Source: Austropuccinia psidii
Lineage: Eukaryota; Basidiomycota; Pucciniomycetes; Pucciniales; Sphaerophragmiaceae
Assembly: GCA_023105745.1 (NCBI GenBank)
Contig: JALGQZ010000008.1
Location: 44,637,618-44,701,617, forward strand
Reading direction: 5' to 3'
Length of the DNA: 64,000 nucleotides
Part shown: positions 45,330 through 58,175 of the stretch, piece by piece
Layout: every line of letters starts with the position of its first letter
How positions within the stretch are numbered: the first letter of the stretch is position 1
The notes under the pieces: generated by a model
Databases searched by the model: none
What the model saw: only the letters and a program-made list of their open reading frames with translations
What the model was told of the DNA's origin: nothing
Made by a program: the position numbers and the translations under genes

Positions 45330-45993
45330 GAATACCTATCAACATTATCATCAGTGCTATATTTCAGAATAGGAGAAGAGCATTGTTAAAGATATTTAAG
45401 AATATATTCAGAACTAAAAAGCTGTATAGTGGAAGAAGAAAAGCTGTCAAGAATATTCAATGTGGAAGAACTATCAAGACTGGTAGAAGATGAAGGTAAA
45501 ACTATTTAATATCATTTTTTGAATACTTGAGGGAAGGAGAAGATGTATCTTCAATAAACTCAAAAGAAGTCTTACTATTATCTGATGAAGTTAATTCACA
45601 ATGAGGTCATTCAGAAAATGTAGAATAAAATGAAGAGAAGGTATAAATTCTATTTAATGTGACAGATTCATCAATGCTTGAGTTTATTGGAGAAATGTTT
45701 TCATAAATTTCTTTTCTAGAATTATCATCTACATCTAAAGGCTTCAAAGCAGGAGAGGACTTTTGCTAAGCATATTCTGAACTTGGGTAACTACTATATG
45801 ATAGAGCCAGTTCTGAATAATCACATTCAATATATGATAAACTACACTGCAAAGGAGGAGTATCAAGTGGGGTTTTAGATTTCAAATATGGAGGAGATTT
45901 TGGTAGTTTATTCGTGGCAAGATTCCTTCTACAAAGAATATCAATTAAAGGTGATGAATTATTATTATCATTAGGTGAAGCTTATGAATTCAT
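45330..45993 (-). pseudogene. Unknown minus-strand ORF, 5' half (split by Ty3 copy 2)
   Basis: From ATG 45993 the minus strand reads a serine-, aspartate- and proline-rich protein for most of its length (LIDILCRRNLATNKLPKSPP, TPPLQCSLSYIECDYSELAL, ALKPLDVDDNSRKEIYENIS, TSFEFIEDTSSPSLKYS). Four isolated stops interrupt it, and a frame change occurs near 45490, after which S-rich text resumes (LDSSSTLNILDSFSSSTIQL). The frame leaving at 45330 continues into 35634-35308 across the insertion. There is no known domain. The GAATA duplication occupies 45330-45334. Confidence 0.5.
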
Positions 45994-46534
45994 TATGAAA
46001 TAATTCTGCTAGAGAGGAAATTATAGGATTGTTAATTAATATGTGAATAATGGAAGAAGTTATCCACCTTTTCTCTCATGCAGATCATCTAGATAGGTAC
46101 AATAATCATTGATAGTATTCTCAATAAAGCATAAAACTAACCAAGAGGGGCACAAACTTAATTAAAGCCACAAAGCTCACATGAATTCCAAACTTAAAAT
46201 CACAAATTCAATACTGGTACTTAATTCAAGAGGAAAGCCACCATTAAAATTAAAAACATGATTTGGAATAAATATAACTAAACTGTAATAATTTTTCCAT
46301 TGAAAATCTACACTATGAACAAAGAGGCACAACTAGAAGAGCAACCACAGAATAATACACCTAAAAAGACACCTTTTTCAAACACACCCTATTTTAGGGC
46401 ATAGCTTAGAGAAACAAGATTATACAGCCACATTCAGCCCCTTTATCAAATTTATTAATGAAGAAGCCACAATTGATGAATATCATATCAAAGCCACAAC
46501 TATGGCTGAAAGAAATGAAATTCCCATTTCAATA
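45994..46534. other. AT-rich spacer, no gene seen
   Basis: No coding signal. It leads into a short block (46535-46618) matching the satellite at 60.2-60.4 kb. Confidence 0.5.
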
Positions 46535-46618
46535 GAGAAAAACTAACCAAACAACAAAAGGTGTTCAAATACAGCAAATTAATATTTGGGAATTTTGAAA
46601 TATCAAAATTATGACCGC
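46535..46618 (+). repeat. Half-copy of the palindromic satellite flanking the left terminus
   Basis: It carries AACCAAACAACAAAAGG, GTGTTCAAATACAG and, at its end (46605-46618), AAAATTATGACCGC. These words recur in 60200-60350, where the last is the left arm of a palindrome. Here the right arm is missing and the terminal repeat starts at the next base. Confidence 0.65.
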
Positions 46619-46634
46619 TGTGGTATTCCATACC
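46619..46634 (+). repeat. Left terminal inverted repeat
   Basis: TGTGGTATTCCATACC; also at 27194-27209 (one change) and inverted at 60095-60110. Confidence 0.65.
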
Positions 46635-46734
46635 ATTGGGATCAGCTTCAAGCTTACCAATAAATAATAATAGAATGAATACAAAAAAGACACACTTAGA
46701 ATTCCAGACTAAAAATAAAAACCTTCCTGTCTCA

Positions 46735-46795
46735 CACTATGCGCAAACAGGGGTAGTTTCCTGTGCAGCTATGCACACTTGAACAAAAGTGGTTT
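46735..46795 (+). repeat. Left subterminal block, inverted at 56255-56310
   Basis: TCACACTATGCGCAAACAGG and CTGTGCAGC-like text here match, in inverted orientation, TTGCACAGAAAACTGCC and TTTGTGCATAGTGTCAG near 56262-56306. This marks likely opposite ends of one element or of two related ones. Confidence 0.6.
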
Positions 46796-47640
46796 TCATT
46801 GCAATAATTACTGGTAACAAGAGCTCTCATACAAAACTAACACTCAGTAGATCCTTTTTTTGAGTTTACTCTTTGCTTTTATTGTGACAGAAACAATTAT
46901 AACCTTCTCTATCCTAATTTAATATATTTTGAATGGAAATCATAAGCAACAGTGATACTATACCATCTTCAAAGCTCAATTTTGAACTGAAATAAAATTT
47001 GTAGTTTGAAATTAAATACTAGCTACTTTTTATTTTTCTACATCTCATAGTTTCTTGATAGGAATTTCTTTGAGAAGTTTTCCATGATAATGATTCTGTG
47101 AAGCATGATACCAACTGGACAGTGATTAAGATTAAATATTTCTTTTGTGACATTTCCCACCTTTAATTGAAAGTAGGTACAATTCCAAATTGAATGTCAG
47201 CATGAGACCTACAACAATCACATTGATCTCAAGTAAAAGATTAGTAATGCATTCTATTAACACAAAGGGATAAAATTAAAATGAAACAACAAAGGGAACA
47301 TACTCACCAAGAAAGAGGAAAACCCCTTTCTTATCAAAAAAGCTCTGAAATGAGCTTTACTGACCCCTTTTTCCTAGTATTTTTGGTTAAAACACTATAA
47401 GTTTGAGGTTCTTATTAGACAATAAGGACTTAAATTATTATTTTTTTTTACCTTTTTTTGAATAGAATATTTGATATTTTCTTCACCTTTTGTATATTAG
47501 CAATGCCCTCCAAAGTTGTCCTGTGTACTTTCCCAACATGTGTTGTTCACAAGATTGTTGATATAGAATGCATAACACATTGAGGGATGTATGTGCATCC
47601 AAGCACACATCAAAGGCATTGGAATAAAGATAAACAGATT
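46796..47640. other. AT-rich 5' region before the Tnp2 pseudogene
   Basis: No convincing frame. It may hold the promoter and a lost first exon. Confidence 0.4.
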
Positions 47641-50402
47641 GCTGATACAGAATTTGAGCAATCAATTTCACAGCTTGCACTCTGAGAATTTTCAAATCCA
47701 TTTGGCAGAAACAAACAAAAATCACATTGAAGCCAATAACAATACCAGCAGTGTAGCAACTGAATCAGATAGCATAGTTTATGGGAAAAAAAGCAATAAT
47801 CAAGGCAATTAGTTCTATGTCATTATTGAAAAATTTGTTTGAAATCTAAAGCTCTATTGTTTGATTTTTACCAGATTGTCTGTTGCTTTTAATTTCATGG
47901 TTGTACCTTGTTTGTGGACTCAGCCAGCAGAAATGCCAAGAAGCAATAAATCACATCACTTACATCATACAGCAGTCACCTCAGCTACCATCTGAAATTT
48001 GCATTGAAAACAACCTACCCAAAGACATTTTTACAATTACTAAACATTTAAATCTTGATTCAAAGCTGAAATTTAATTTTTGTTGTACTTCATGTTACTC
48101 CCTCTAGGATGAAGAAACAGCTCCAGCAGAATGCAACTATCAAATTGCAACAACAGTATCAGAATGTGGGGTTGAACCTTTTAGAGAATTTGACTTTACA
48201 TTAATTGAAAAAATGCCCAGGTCCTTTTCTTCTGATTCAGAAATGAACAGAGAAGTAAAGAATCAAAAAAAAGCTTCAAAAACTATTTTCGTCAGCCAAA
48301 ACCTTGTTGATTGGCTGAAATGGTTTATGTGCTTACCAGAGGTTGAGTTATCTATTGAAACATGGGGAAGAGAGCTAGTCCAAAGGCCATCTGAGCGAAT
48401 TCATTGTTGTCATTCCAATGCTTTGACAAATTTGAATTTTGAAACACAAAAATATTTGAACAACAAAGCAGAAGTAAATTAAACATCTTTTCTTTCATTC
48501 TCCCTTTTTGTCAATTGGTTCAACCCTTTAGGAAATAAGCTTTCTGGAGGGAAATATCATTAGAAACTCCCTCCATCATTGCAATACAAACCAAAATACA
48601 CTTACCTTGCTGGTGTCATACCAGCACCAAATCAGCCAAATACAACAATGATTATAAATGTTTTGAAAACTCTGGTTGATGATTTACTCAATGTATATAG
48701 AACATTAAATATCAAAAAATTTCAGTTTCCTAATGGGCACAAAATAAACATGAGACTTGGTGCCCTACTCAGTGATATAATTGCAACACAAAGAACTGCA
48801 GGGTTCTTGTCAAATCCAGCAAATTCCTTCTGCTCCTGGTGCACAACAACTAAGGCCAATATTGACAAAATGCAAATTAAAAGACCTCAAGATCAATATA
48901 ATACAAAATCTGTATCTTATTTAATGAAAGAGACAAGAACAATTACAGAGTTTGAGAACTTAGCTATGGAAGTGGTATAAGATGTTCTGAGCTCAATCGC
49001 CTTCCATATTGGGATCCTGTTAAAAGTGTATTGCTTGGTGTGCTGCACAATTGGTATGAAGGAATAATATAGCATCATTTTCCATTTTGTTGGTGAATAA
49101 ATGGATTATCAAATTTCAGTACAAAGAGCTTGATAGAGGATGAAGGAACCAAGTTTTCAAATGATATGACTGATGAGAATGAAGAACCTCAATAAATTTT
49201 AGGTATCTTGAGCATTGAAGTTAAGAAAAAGCTAATATCATCTATAATGGATGTAGTATCTCCAAGCCACATCACTCCAATGCCAAAAAAATTGGGTTCA
49301 GCACAAAACAGAAATCTTAAGGCAAGTGAGTGGAGCTCTTTATTTTCCATTTACTTTCAACTGGCCTTTTTGGATAGCTTGATATGGTTCCATTATCTCA
49401 AAGAAGACATATTTTCCTATAAAGATGTTATCAAAACCTTTTTCTGCCTAGTCAAATGTACAAAGATTGTTAGCTCAAATTTTGTTGAAGAGGAGGAGTG
49501 CCAAATTTTCAAAAATAAATATCAGCTTGACTCATCCACATCAAAAAGAATCTTGCCAAAAATGCAAATACTTCCAAACTATCATTATTCCCTTCATATT
49601 CCTGAGCAGCTTATGTGGTGGGGTCCTCTAATTTGAGTCTTTGATCTCCCTGGTGAGTGCCTGATTGTGATTTTTCATCAACTAAAAACCAACTGCAAGT
49701 CAAGTATGTAATTCAAAGTACAATCATTAGTTTTTGAGAAATCATATTGTTACTTTGATGTAGGTCATTTTGGCTGTTTAATAACAAAACATTGTTTCCA
49801 AATTCAATGTCTAGAGGTCCAAAGCAAATTTAATCATCCACAAAAAAATAAAACGCGGGCACAAAGTCAAAAAGCTCACATTAGTGGTCAGTGTTATTGT
49901 AATATCTGGAATTTCTGAAGATAACTGGTCCCCAATTTGTGACCAGACAATTGGATTCCACATCCCAAAGGTTCCAAAGTCTTTATTAATCAGATAAGAA
50001 GGCTAAGATTTCTTGAAAAAGCTGAAGAAATTAGTATATCAAAAAACGCTCAAACAATATGGTTGAATACAAAATCAATGGTCAAATAATATATGGACAG
50101 GTTATGGAGATAATGAAGCTGATTGGTGTAATAGAACTTACACTAATAATTGGTGCAAAAGGTAAAACAATTGAACTGGATAATTCCTTGAATAGTATTT
50201 TTGAGAGATTGGGTTTGGTCCAGGTGGTTCTCTTGTCAGAAGAAATCATAAAATAGCTGGACATTGTATGACCTGTGGCATATTTCAAACTTCCTGCATG
50301 GTCACTTGATCAAATACAACCAATATATCTTATATGTCAGTTTACATCAGCACCACAACCAACAGTGACAGTAGATGATTCAATGGACATAGATAGTGAA
50401 TG
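47641..50402 (+). pseudogene. Tnp2-type (CACTA, Transposase_21-like) transposase pseudogene
   Basis: A long gene in pieces. 47883-48482 reads WLYLVCGLSQQKCQEA, DIFTITKHLNLDSKLKFNFC, one TAG (48105-48107), then in the same frame CNYQIATTVSECGVEPFREF and TIFVSQNLVDWLKWFMCLPE. After a 58-bp intron (48474-48531) it continues in 48579-48980: YLAGVIPAPNQPN, LRTL-type VDDLLNVYRTLN, and GFLSNPANSFCSWC. Next come LNRLPYWDPVKSVLLGVLHNWYEG (about 48989-49060), and, after a frameshift, 49208-49636 (LKASEWSSLFSIYFQLAFLD). The C-terminus at 50059-50402 ends DDSMDIDSE. These are hallmarks of basidiomycete Tnp2 transposases, which mobilise CACTA-like elements. Several stops make it inactive. Confidence 0.8.
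48474..48531 (+). other. Intron in the Tnp2 pseudogene
   Basis: GTAAAT donor at 48474 and CCCTTTAG acceptor ending 48531, 58 bp and T-rich, typical of fungal introns. The family protein order is kept across it. A TAG lies shortly after the acceptor (about 48560), so the exon is damaged. Confidence 0.55.
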
Positions 50403-50439
50403 ATAGATATTCCCACTTACCCATTTATGGTTGCTTCTT

Positions 50440-52400
50440 CTTTTGTTTTTGTATAAAAACTAGAAAATTCATTGAAAGCAAATAATGTAAATAAATCAAA
50501 ATTGAAAAAATTATGAAATTAAAAATTGAACGAAAAATTCAATACAAAAATGAAAACAAATTAAAAAACTTATAATGAATAATTCAAATTGAAAATTAAA
50601 AAATAGATAAGTAAGAAAGCAACGAGAAAAAAACAATTAAAATACATCAAAAATAAATTAAATATAATTCAAAAATAGATCATAAATAAATTAGAAATAA
50701 GTTCAAAATAAATCACAAATTAATCAAAAATAAATTCCAAATGAATTATAAAGGAATTGAAAATAAATTAAAAATAAATTAAATATAATTCAAAAATGAA
50801 TTATAAATGAAGTATAAATCAATTCAAAATTAATTACAAATAGATTATAAATAAATTTAAAATAAATTCAAAATGAATGGAAATTAAATTAAGAATAAAT
50901 TAAATATAATTCAAAAATGAATTATAAATAAATTCAAAATCAATTCAAAATAAATGAAAATTAAATCAAAAATAAACTGAATATAGTTCAAAAATGAATT
51001 ATAAATAAATTAGAAATAAATTCAAAATGAATTATAAATAAATTAAAAATAAATTCAAAATAAATGAAAATTCAATTAAAAATAAATTCAAAATAAATGA
51101 AAAATAAATTAAAAATAAATTAAAAATAAATTAAAAATAAATTAAAAATAAATTAAAAATAAATTAAAAATAAATTAAAAATAAATTAAAAATAAATTAA
51201 AAATAAATTAAAAATAAATTAAAAGTAAATTAAAAATAAATTAAAAATAATTCAAAAATTAATTATAAATAACTTGAAGATAAATTCAAAATGAATTAGA
51301 AATAAATCATAAGTAAATTTAAAATAAATGAAAATCAAATTAAATATAATTCAAAAATGAATTATCAATTAATTATAAACAAGTTCAAAATGAATTATAA
51401 ATAAATTGAAACAAAAAACAAAATAAATGAAAATTAAATTGGAAATAAATTAAATATCATTTAAAATTGAATTAAAAATGAATGCCAAATGAATTATAAA
51501 TAAATTATGAATAGATTCAAAATAAATTCAAAATAAATGAAAATTAAATTAAGAATAAATTAAATACAATTCAAAAAATGATTATAAATAAATTAAAAAT
51601 CAATTCAAAATGAATTATAAATAAATTATCAATCAATTAAAAATTAATTCTAAATAAACTATAAATAAATTAACAATAAACTATAAATAAATTGAAAATA
51701 AATTCAAAATAAATGAAAATCAAATTAAAAATAAATTAAACATAATTCAAAAATGAATTACAAATTAATTAAAAATATATTCCAAATGAACTATAAATAA
51801 ATGATAAATAAATCAAAAATAAACTCAAAATAAATGAAAATTAAATTAGAGATAAATCAAACATAATTCAAAAATGAATTATAAATAAAGTAGAAATAAA
51901 TTCAAAATTAATCATAAATAAATTCAAAATGAATTCAAAATAAATGACAATTCAATTCAAAATAAGCTGAATATAATTCAAAATTTAATTATAAATAAAT
52001 TGAAAATAAATTCAAAATAAATTTGAAATAAATTGAAAATACATTAAATATAGTTCAAAAATAAATTTAAAATAAATTTAAAATGAATTTCAAATAAATT
52101 CAAAATAAGTTCAAAATGAATTATAAATCAATTATAAATAAATTATAAATAAACTATAAGTAGATTATAAATAGATTATAAATATATTATAAATAAATTA
52201 AAAATAAATGAAAATTAAACTGAAAATAAATTAAATATAATTCAAAAATTAATAATGAATAAATTGAAAATAACTGCAAAAAGAATTGGAAATGAATTAT
52301 AAATAAATTGAAAATAAAAATTAATAGAAGTAAAAAATAAATGTAATAATGGAGAAAAACCAAAGAAAAAATGAAATATGAATTAAAAATAGAAAGTAAA
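50440..52400 (+). repeat. A/T satellite with higher-order organisation
   Basis: Almost only A and T with words AAATAAATT, ATTCAAAA and GAATTATAAATAAA. Around 51078-51250 it becomes nearly perfect copies of an 11-bp unit (TAAATTAAAAA). Elsewhere a longer unit of roughly 110 bp recurs, containing GAAAATTAAATT, AAATTAAATATAATTCAAAA and ATGAATTATAAATAAATT (for example near 50880, 50955, 51430, 51540, 51720, 51840 and 52210). No coding content. Confidence 0.9.
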
Positions 52401-53790
52401 ATAAAGTAAAGGTGCTTATTATTCTAAATATTGATTCTTGGTATTTAATTTTCCATTGGTATTTCAATTATTCTTATTTATTTGTTTTCCTTTTCGTCAA
52501 GTTTTATTATTTTTATGGATTTTTATATTTTTATTTCCATATATTACTTATGCATTTTCATTTTTATGATATTTCTTTATTTTCAATTTTGATTATTCCA
52601 AGTTATTTTTATTCAGATATAATTCAAATTTTTTACCTATTGGTAGTTTTGAAGTTTTATCATTTCTTTGTTAATTAATCTTTGTTGAGTCATAATTTTT
52701 TACAAGTATTTCTATATTTTCATTGTAATTTATTATACAAGAATTAAAAAAACAATAAAACCCTAAAAATAGTGAAATACAAAATATAAAAAGTTACAAA
52801 TGATAAAAAATGAAAGATCAATATTCTCATTCATTTATATGTTTATTATTTAATAGTGATACTTTTATTCATTTGTAGATTTTTTAAAAGCAATATGTTT
52901 TCTTCTTTTATTACTTTTATTCATATTCCTGTTTTTATCTTAAGCTATTACATATCTTTTTTTCATTTTATTTTTAATTTTCTTCATTATTTCTATGCAG
53001 TTTTATGTATTTATTTTCATCCTTTACTTGCTGTTTTTCATTTTTCATTTTTATTTTATTTTTATTTGCATATTTATATTACTTTTCGTTTAGTTTTAAT
53101 TTTGCTTTTAATTTAGAATTTTTATTTTTATTTTTATTTTGATTTTGATTTTGATTTTCTTTTTATTTTTATATTTACCTATCTTGTTATTTTTTATTTC
53201 TATTTTATTTTGATTTTGAATTTTGAATTTTTATTTCCACTGTTAATTTTAATTTTTGATTTCAAATTCAATTTTATTTCTATTATTAATGTTATTTTTG
53301 ATTTGATTTTCTTTTTATTATTATTTTGATTCTTAGTTTTATTTTTAATTTTTAATGTTAATTTGATTTCTATTTTGATATTTTTAGCTTTAGTTTTTAA
53401 TTTGCAATCTAATTTTAATTTTATTTTTAATTTATTTCTTTTTAAAAAAACTTAATTATTTTTAAGTCAAAAAATCTGCTTCATTATTTTATTAAAGAAT
53501 CAACACACACTTGTTTTCTTCCTGAATAAACAAACCAACTAGATTGTTTCTTTTTTCTTAAGAAAAAAAATACATTTTATCATTTTCTAGAAAGAATTTT
53601 TTTTTGAGTACTACTTTAATACAAAAAATTTCTTCTTCTTTTGTTGTTGTATTTTTTTCTATTTCATATTGTTTTCTTTTGGCTTGGGGGAAGTAACCTT
53701 TATAAAAAAAAAAAAACATAGTGCTATCTTATATACAAGAAATCCAACAAAAAAGCATAGTTAAAACTATTTGTCTTTTCAAAACAAGGA
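52401..53790 (+). repeat. T-rich low-complexity DNA
   Basis: The strand bias flips from A-rich to T-rich at about 52,400-52,450 (ATTTTTATTTTT, TTTTGATTTTGA). Hydrophobic frames at 52412-52678 and 52856-53116 follow from composition and are not called as genes. Confidence 0.8.
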
Positions 53791-53809
53791 GAATCCTATT
53801 TCTTGATAA

Positions 53810-55620
53810 CTACTTCCAGGAATTCCATTCTTCTTTGGTTAATCCCCCAATGAAGTTGGTATTATGAGTTACTTCAATTACCATATCTTGATCTTGAAGC
53901 TCAATTTCAATATCATCATCAACTTCAATTTCTCTTTCTTTTCCTTTTCCACCTTTTTTTCTTGTTTCAATTTCATTTTCATCATTGTGGTCTTGAGCTT
54001 CCTCCTCATTATCCATTTCTAACTCCATACTTTCACCATAGTCATTATCATCCTCTTTTCTTTCATCATCATTTTCTGATTCATATTCAACAATGGATAG
54101 GAAGTCTAAGTTTAATCCTTTCGTTGGGAAATCACAATATTTATCATTGAAACATTTTTCACCAATATGTTCATATTCTGTTGTGAATTTGAATAAGCTG
54201 GTGAGGTCCTCCAAAAATGCAACACATTTCCAGTCAGAAATATTTTTCCTTTGTTCTGGAAGTTTTGTGTTATACCAGACTTTGTCATAAAAATCTAGTG
54301 GAATGCCTTTGAGTGCTTTAGTAAACATAGTTTTTGGTGGGTTCTTGATTCTGACACGACGTTGTTGATTTTTGCCCCCATTGTCCTTATTGGAGTTGTA
54401 AATCATTTTATCCAGCTTATGCATGAATTTGTTGGCAGCTTCAGAGAAAAAAAGGTAGCTTGCTGGCAATGTAGATATCTTTTGGAGCATAATACTCCTC
54501 ATTTCTATGGGATTGCATGGGAGTGACAACTTTCATATATTGTTTTGGGAAATTTTGATTTAATGCAAATTTGTATCTGACATCCCATAGCTAGAATATC
54601 AAGTTAGTAATACATTTTTGGTTCAAATTGAAAAATAAATTACATACTTTTTGGCAAGCTGATTGTATATCCTTTCTTTCATTAATCAAGCAATGAGTTC
54701 TAATTTGCTTTTGTTCCTTATGAAAAATACCTTCCCAGTAGTAATGAACATAATGATCATAGGTCTGTTCTAAGAGATTAACATCATTTACATAATTAAT
54801 GTTGATATTATTATATGAGTAAGCACCACCAATGTCCAGCTGGAAAAAGGTTTTTAATTTACTAATCCAAAATTCCTTATTGTATACAGAGTTGTGTTTC
54901 TCATAAAGGTTTGGTGACCATACTGTAATTCCGAGTTTTGCCAGAGAGCTATGTAGATATTGGATCAAGAACTCAGGCAAGTACAAATAGTAATTTCCGA
55001 TCTTTTTACGTTGCTATCAAGCTTCTCAGAGGGTTTTGATTGCATCAATGGGTATCAAGGTGGGCCCATGACTATCAATAGATGATTCAATTTGACTAGC
55101 ATTAGAGAAACACTGATAAAATTGCTGCATATTATTGGGATTGGGGGCTACTGTGACATATCCTTTTATCATAAGATCCCAAAGAATTTTGATGTGCATA
55201 TAAAAGGCTTTCTAGAGAAAAAATTGAAGTCAGTTTGGTTTTCTTCTGCAAAAAAATGAGCCCTTAATTTTGTGTTCTCAAACCCAGTTGGATGATCCAC
55301 CTGAAGCATCTGAAGGGGATTTTTTCTTTTTCTAGATTCAAAATTCATTTTATCAAATTGTTGATTTGTTTTGTTAACTTCTTTTGGATTTATTCAAAGA
55401 TTTTACATACTTGGCATTACTTTTATCAGTTTTTTTATGGGGAGCTTTTTGGTCTCATTTGAAGTTGCCTGAGTGGGTTTGAAATTTCTGAGTAGTTTCA
55501 CTTCCATTTCTTGAGCTTTTTCAGCAAGCTTAGAAATAATTTGATCTTTGTGAGAAAGATTATGTTGAAGTTCATTGAGAAGATCAGGCATAAAGGGGAT
55601 AATAACATCCTTATTTGAAG
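53810..55620 (-). pseudogene. Transposon-associated acidic protein (unnamed basidiomycete family), minus strand
   Basis: Read from about 55620 down. An N-terminal coiled-coil-like piece (55591-55403, MPDLLNELQHNLSHKDQIIS) comes first, then LQVDHPTGFEN, FYMHIKILWDLMIKGYVT and VAPNPNNMQQFYQCFSNASQ (about 55310-55060). Next is LPEFLIQYLHSSLAKLGITVW and YNNININYVNDVNLLEQTYD (54986-54648), a 57-bp intron (54647-54591), then LWDVRYKFALNQNFPKQYMK and ASKLPFF. A frame change at a 7-T run (near 54450) leads into SEAANKFMHKLDKM, FTKALKGIPLDFYDKVWYN, SDWKCVAFLEDL and a strongly acidic tail (NDDERKEDDNDYGESMELEM) to TAG 53812-53810. I recall such proteins near rust and mushroom transposons; the function is unknown. 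It lies tail-to-tail with the Tnp2 pseudogene. Confidence 0.65.
54591..54647 (-). other. Intron in the minus-strand acidic protein gene
   Basis: On the minus strand: donor GTATGT, branch-site consensus TACTAAC, acceptor TTCTAG, 57 bp. It joins ACQK to LWDVRYKF in phase 0, which restores the order expected of the family. A well-formed fungal intron. Confidence 0.75.
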
Positions 55621-56590
55621 GCCTTGGTGTCTGTTCTGGGACAAAACCAATTGATCAAAGTAAAATGTAAAGTGAAATGATTATTGAAATAAACTTCAAT
55701 AAGACTAAGACTATGCAGCCAATCGACAATCTGAGAAACCAGAGTCACATTGGGTAAATGAAATTAGAAAGGATTTTTTGGAAAGTAAAATTGAAAAATA
55801 AATGAAGGTGGATGATATAATGAGCAGCTATATTGGTGAAGAAAAGATGTAATTTGCTGAAAGATATCAGTAATAAGAATACATAAATATTCAAGTTCAA
55901 TGGGGTTTGATTTACCCTTCAGCCATGAGTATTTTTTTTTCAAAGAAATTTGGATCTTCTGAATGATTTGAAAATCTAACAAAGAAAAATTAGCTGTCAT
56001 GAGATTTTGTTTAATTTTTTTTCAATATAAAATGGTAAAATATGATTTATTGATAAGATACCTTTGGGTGAAAGGAGTGTTGGTGAAAAAAAAAGTATAG
56101 AAGATCTGAGCTTTTTTGTGTTTTACATTGCCTATCAAACTCGAAAGGATAGAAATTAGCCTGCACGGCAATGAAAAGATCTGGAAATACTGAATGAAAA
56201 GAAAACCAAAGCTTCAGAGCATAGAATGTTCTGGCTCAAACTAACTGTAACCCTCAGCAAACATCTGCTTGTGGTTGCACAGAAAACTGCCTTTGTTTGT
56301 GCATAGTGTCAGTTGACAAGAGGGAGCTGTTCACCTTTGGATTGGTCATGTAGCTGGTTCAAGCCACATTGGAGACAAACCCCAAGCAGGTTTCTTTACA
56401 GGTATTTTTCTAGAATAAATGGTAAGATCTAGAAATATTTTGGAATTTTTCATAAAATATTGAATTGAAATTTTGGAAGGTTCAGGAAGAATTCAGAGCT
56501 TTTTGGCATATCTCAGAAGAGTTATGAATTTTTGGGAAGAAAAGAAGAAAATTGATTCAAAAAATAAAAAGAAAATCCCAATGGTTGAGC
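55621..56590. other. AT-rich region with the inverted subterminal block
   Basis: No supported gene. It contains the block at 56255-56310 that matches 46735-46795 in inverted orientation. The minus frame at 55764-56000 is short and not recognised. Confidence 0.45.
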
Positions 56591-58175
56591 TAGAAAACGA
56601 ATTATGTGGAAAATATGTACATCTTACAACTACACATTTTTACACAGATATACAATACACAGCCTCAAGAACAGTAGAATTACAGAAGAATATCATTTAC
56701 CTTGAATACTTCTTTGGTACAAAACGATATTTTCAAAACAGTACAAAAATGAAACGGTTTCTACACACTAGGACATCTTTAGACCCACAAATATATGGAA
56801 ACACACAAGCATGAAGTTTCATGCAGAAGGATTTCAATCTAAAAAGTACAAAATCACACAGTTTCTCCACCTTATTGAATCATCAATAAAAAATTATGCA
56901 AATCAAAGGAGTTAATCTAAATACAGAAATATGAAGACAGACCACAGTATCAGAGCTTTATATTCCCCACCTTTATTCAATTGACAGAAGAAATACCTTG
57001 AGGCTATGAAGCAAATTACAATATCTTTTTCAAGAACAAATTTTTTCTAAGTAATCATAAAACACATAAAAATTTATCGAAATGATTCAATCTCTATATG
57101 CAATGATGAAATACTAAAATAAAAAAACCAGAATATTTACCTCAAGACTTAATATTAAAGTTGAAATTAGTAATTGATTAAATACAGGAAAATAGAAAAA
57201 AAATACTTTTCACACTTTCAAGGAAAATTTCACCAGCCAAATTCTCTCAAATATATCATATGACTAGAAAAAATTTCAATTGTCAGAAGCTGTATTTTCT
57301 CCACTTTCTTGGCAAAAAAAATCAAAATCTCACCAGCCAAATTATCTCAGTTACATCACATTATTTTTAGAAAAAATCAGCAGCAAAATTATCTCAGAAA
57401 ACATGTTGCTACACCAACACTGCACATCTCACCAGCTAAAACCTCTCAGCTATGATTTTTTTAAGTAACCTGTTTTGAGAAGCTCTATGAAAGCCCAAAA
57501 GGTATAAATGGAAGTTGTTTCTCACTCATTTTTCAAAAAATTATGGGACAAGCTCTCACTATCCAGGATCACAACCATCCCTGAACTAGCAGGATATCTA
57601 AAATAGTAGCAGTGTTTTAGTCGTGAGAAGCTCAGTAGCTTAGTATTGTTAAAAAAATTAGTATGACCATAGTTAAAGCTTAGTATTATTAACAGAAAGG
57701 TAGAAGTTATATAAAATCAGTATTAAAGATATCAAAAGAGTCAAATTCAGTAGTCTTATTATTAGTATTAATATAAAAAATAATTATAATCAACATAAAA
57801 CCAAAGAGAATACTTCCATTAGTCTCATTAAAATAACAGAAAACCATAAAGAAAATATATATTATCTTTACTTTTATTAAAATAACAAAAATTCTTGGTC
57901 CATATTTTATCAGAAATTTTAGTTTTAAAACACATTTTTGACTGTGTGTTATTGATAGGTCTGATTTGGAGACTACTGATAAGTCTTCTCTATTTGTTAA
58001 AGCCACAAATCTTATTTTATTTTGTGATTCTCTGTAGGCTGACTATTCAGTATTATTTTGAGGGGCAGATAATACACCTTAGCACCCATGGTCATTGCAC
58101 AATTCTGAAATTTAAAACAGACTTACCAACAATTTCCCCCTCAAGGTACCACCTTATTTCATCCCACACTGTGGA
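56591..58175 (+). repeat. Left arm of a foldback region; copy of the 27.2-29.3 kb repeat
   Basis: It aligns, same orientation, with 27250-29345: the ACAATACACAGCCTCAAGA block, CCACAGTATCAGAGC, CACCAGCCAAATT repeats (57231, 57329, 57427), CTATCCAGGAT, the AGCTTAGTA block, and CTCTGTAGGCTGACTATTC. Its last 230 bp (57945-58175) are repeated in inverted form at 58180-58410. Confidence 0.7.

Noticed and set aside
52412..53116. Hydrophobic ORFs resembling membrane proteins
   Set aside because: Composition effect of T-rich low-complexity DNA.
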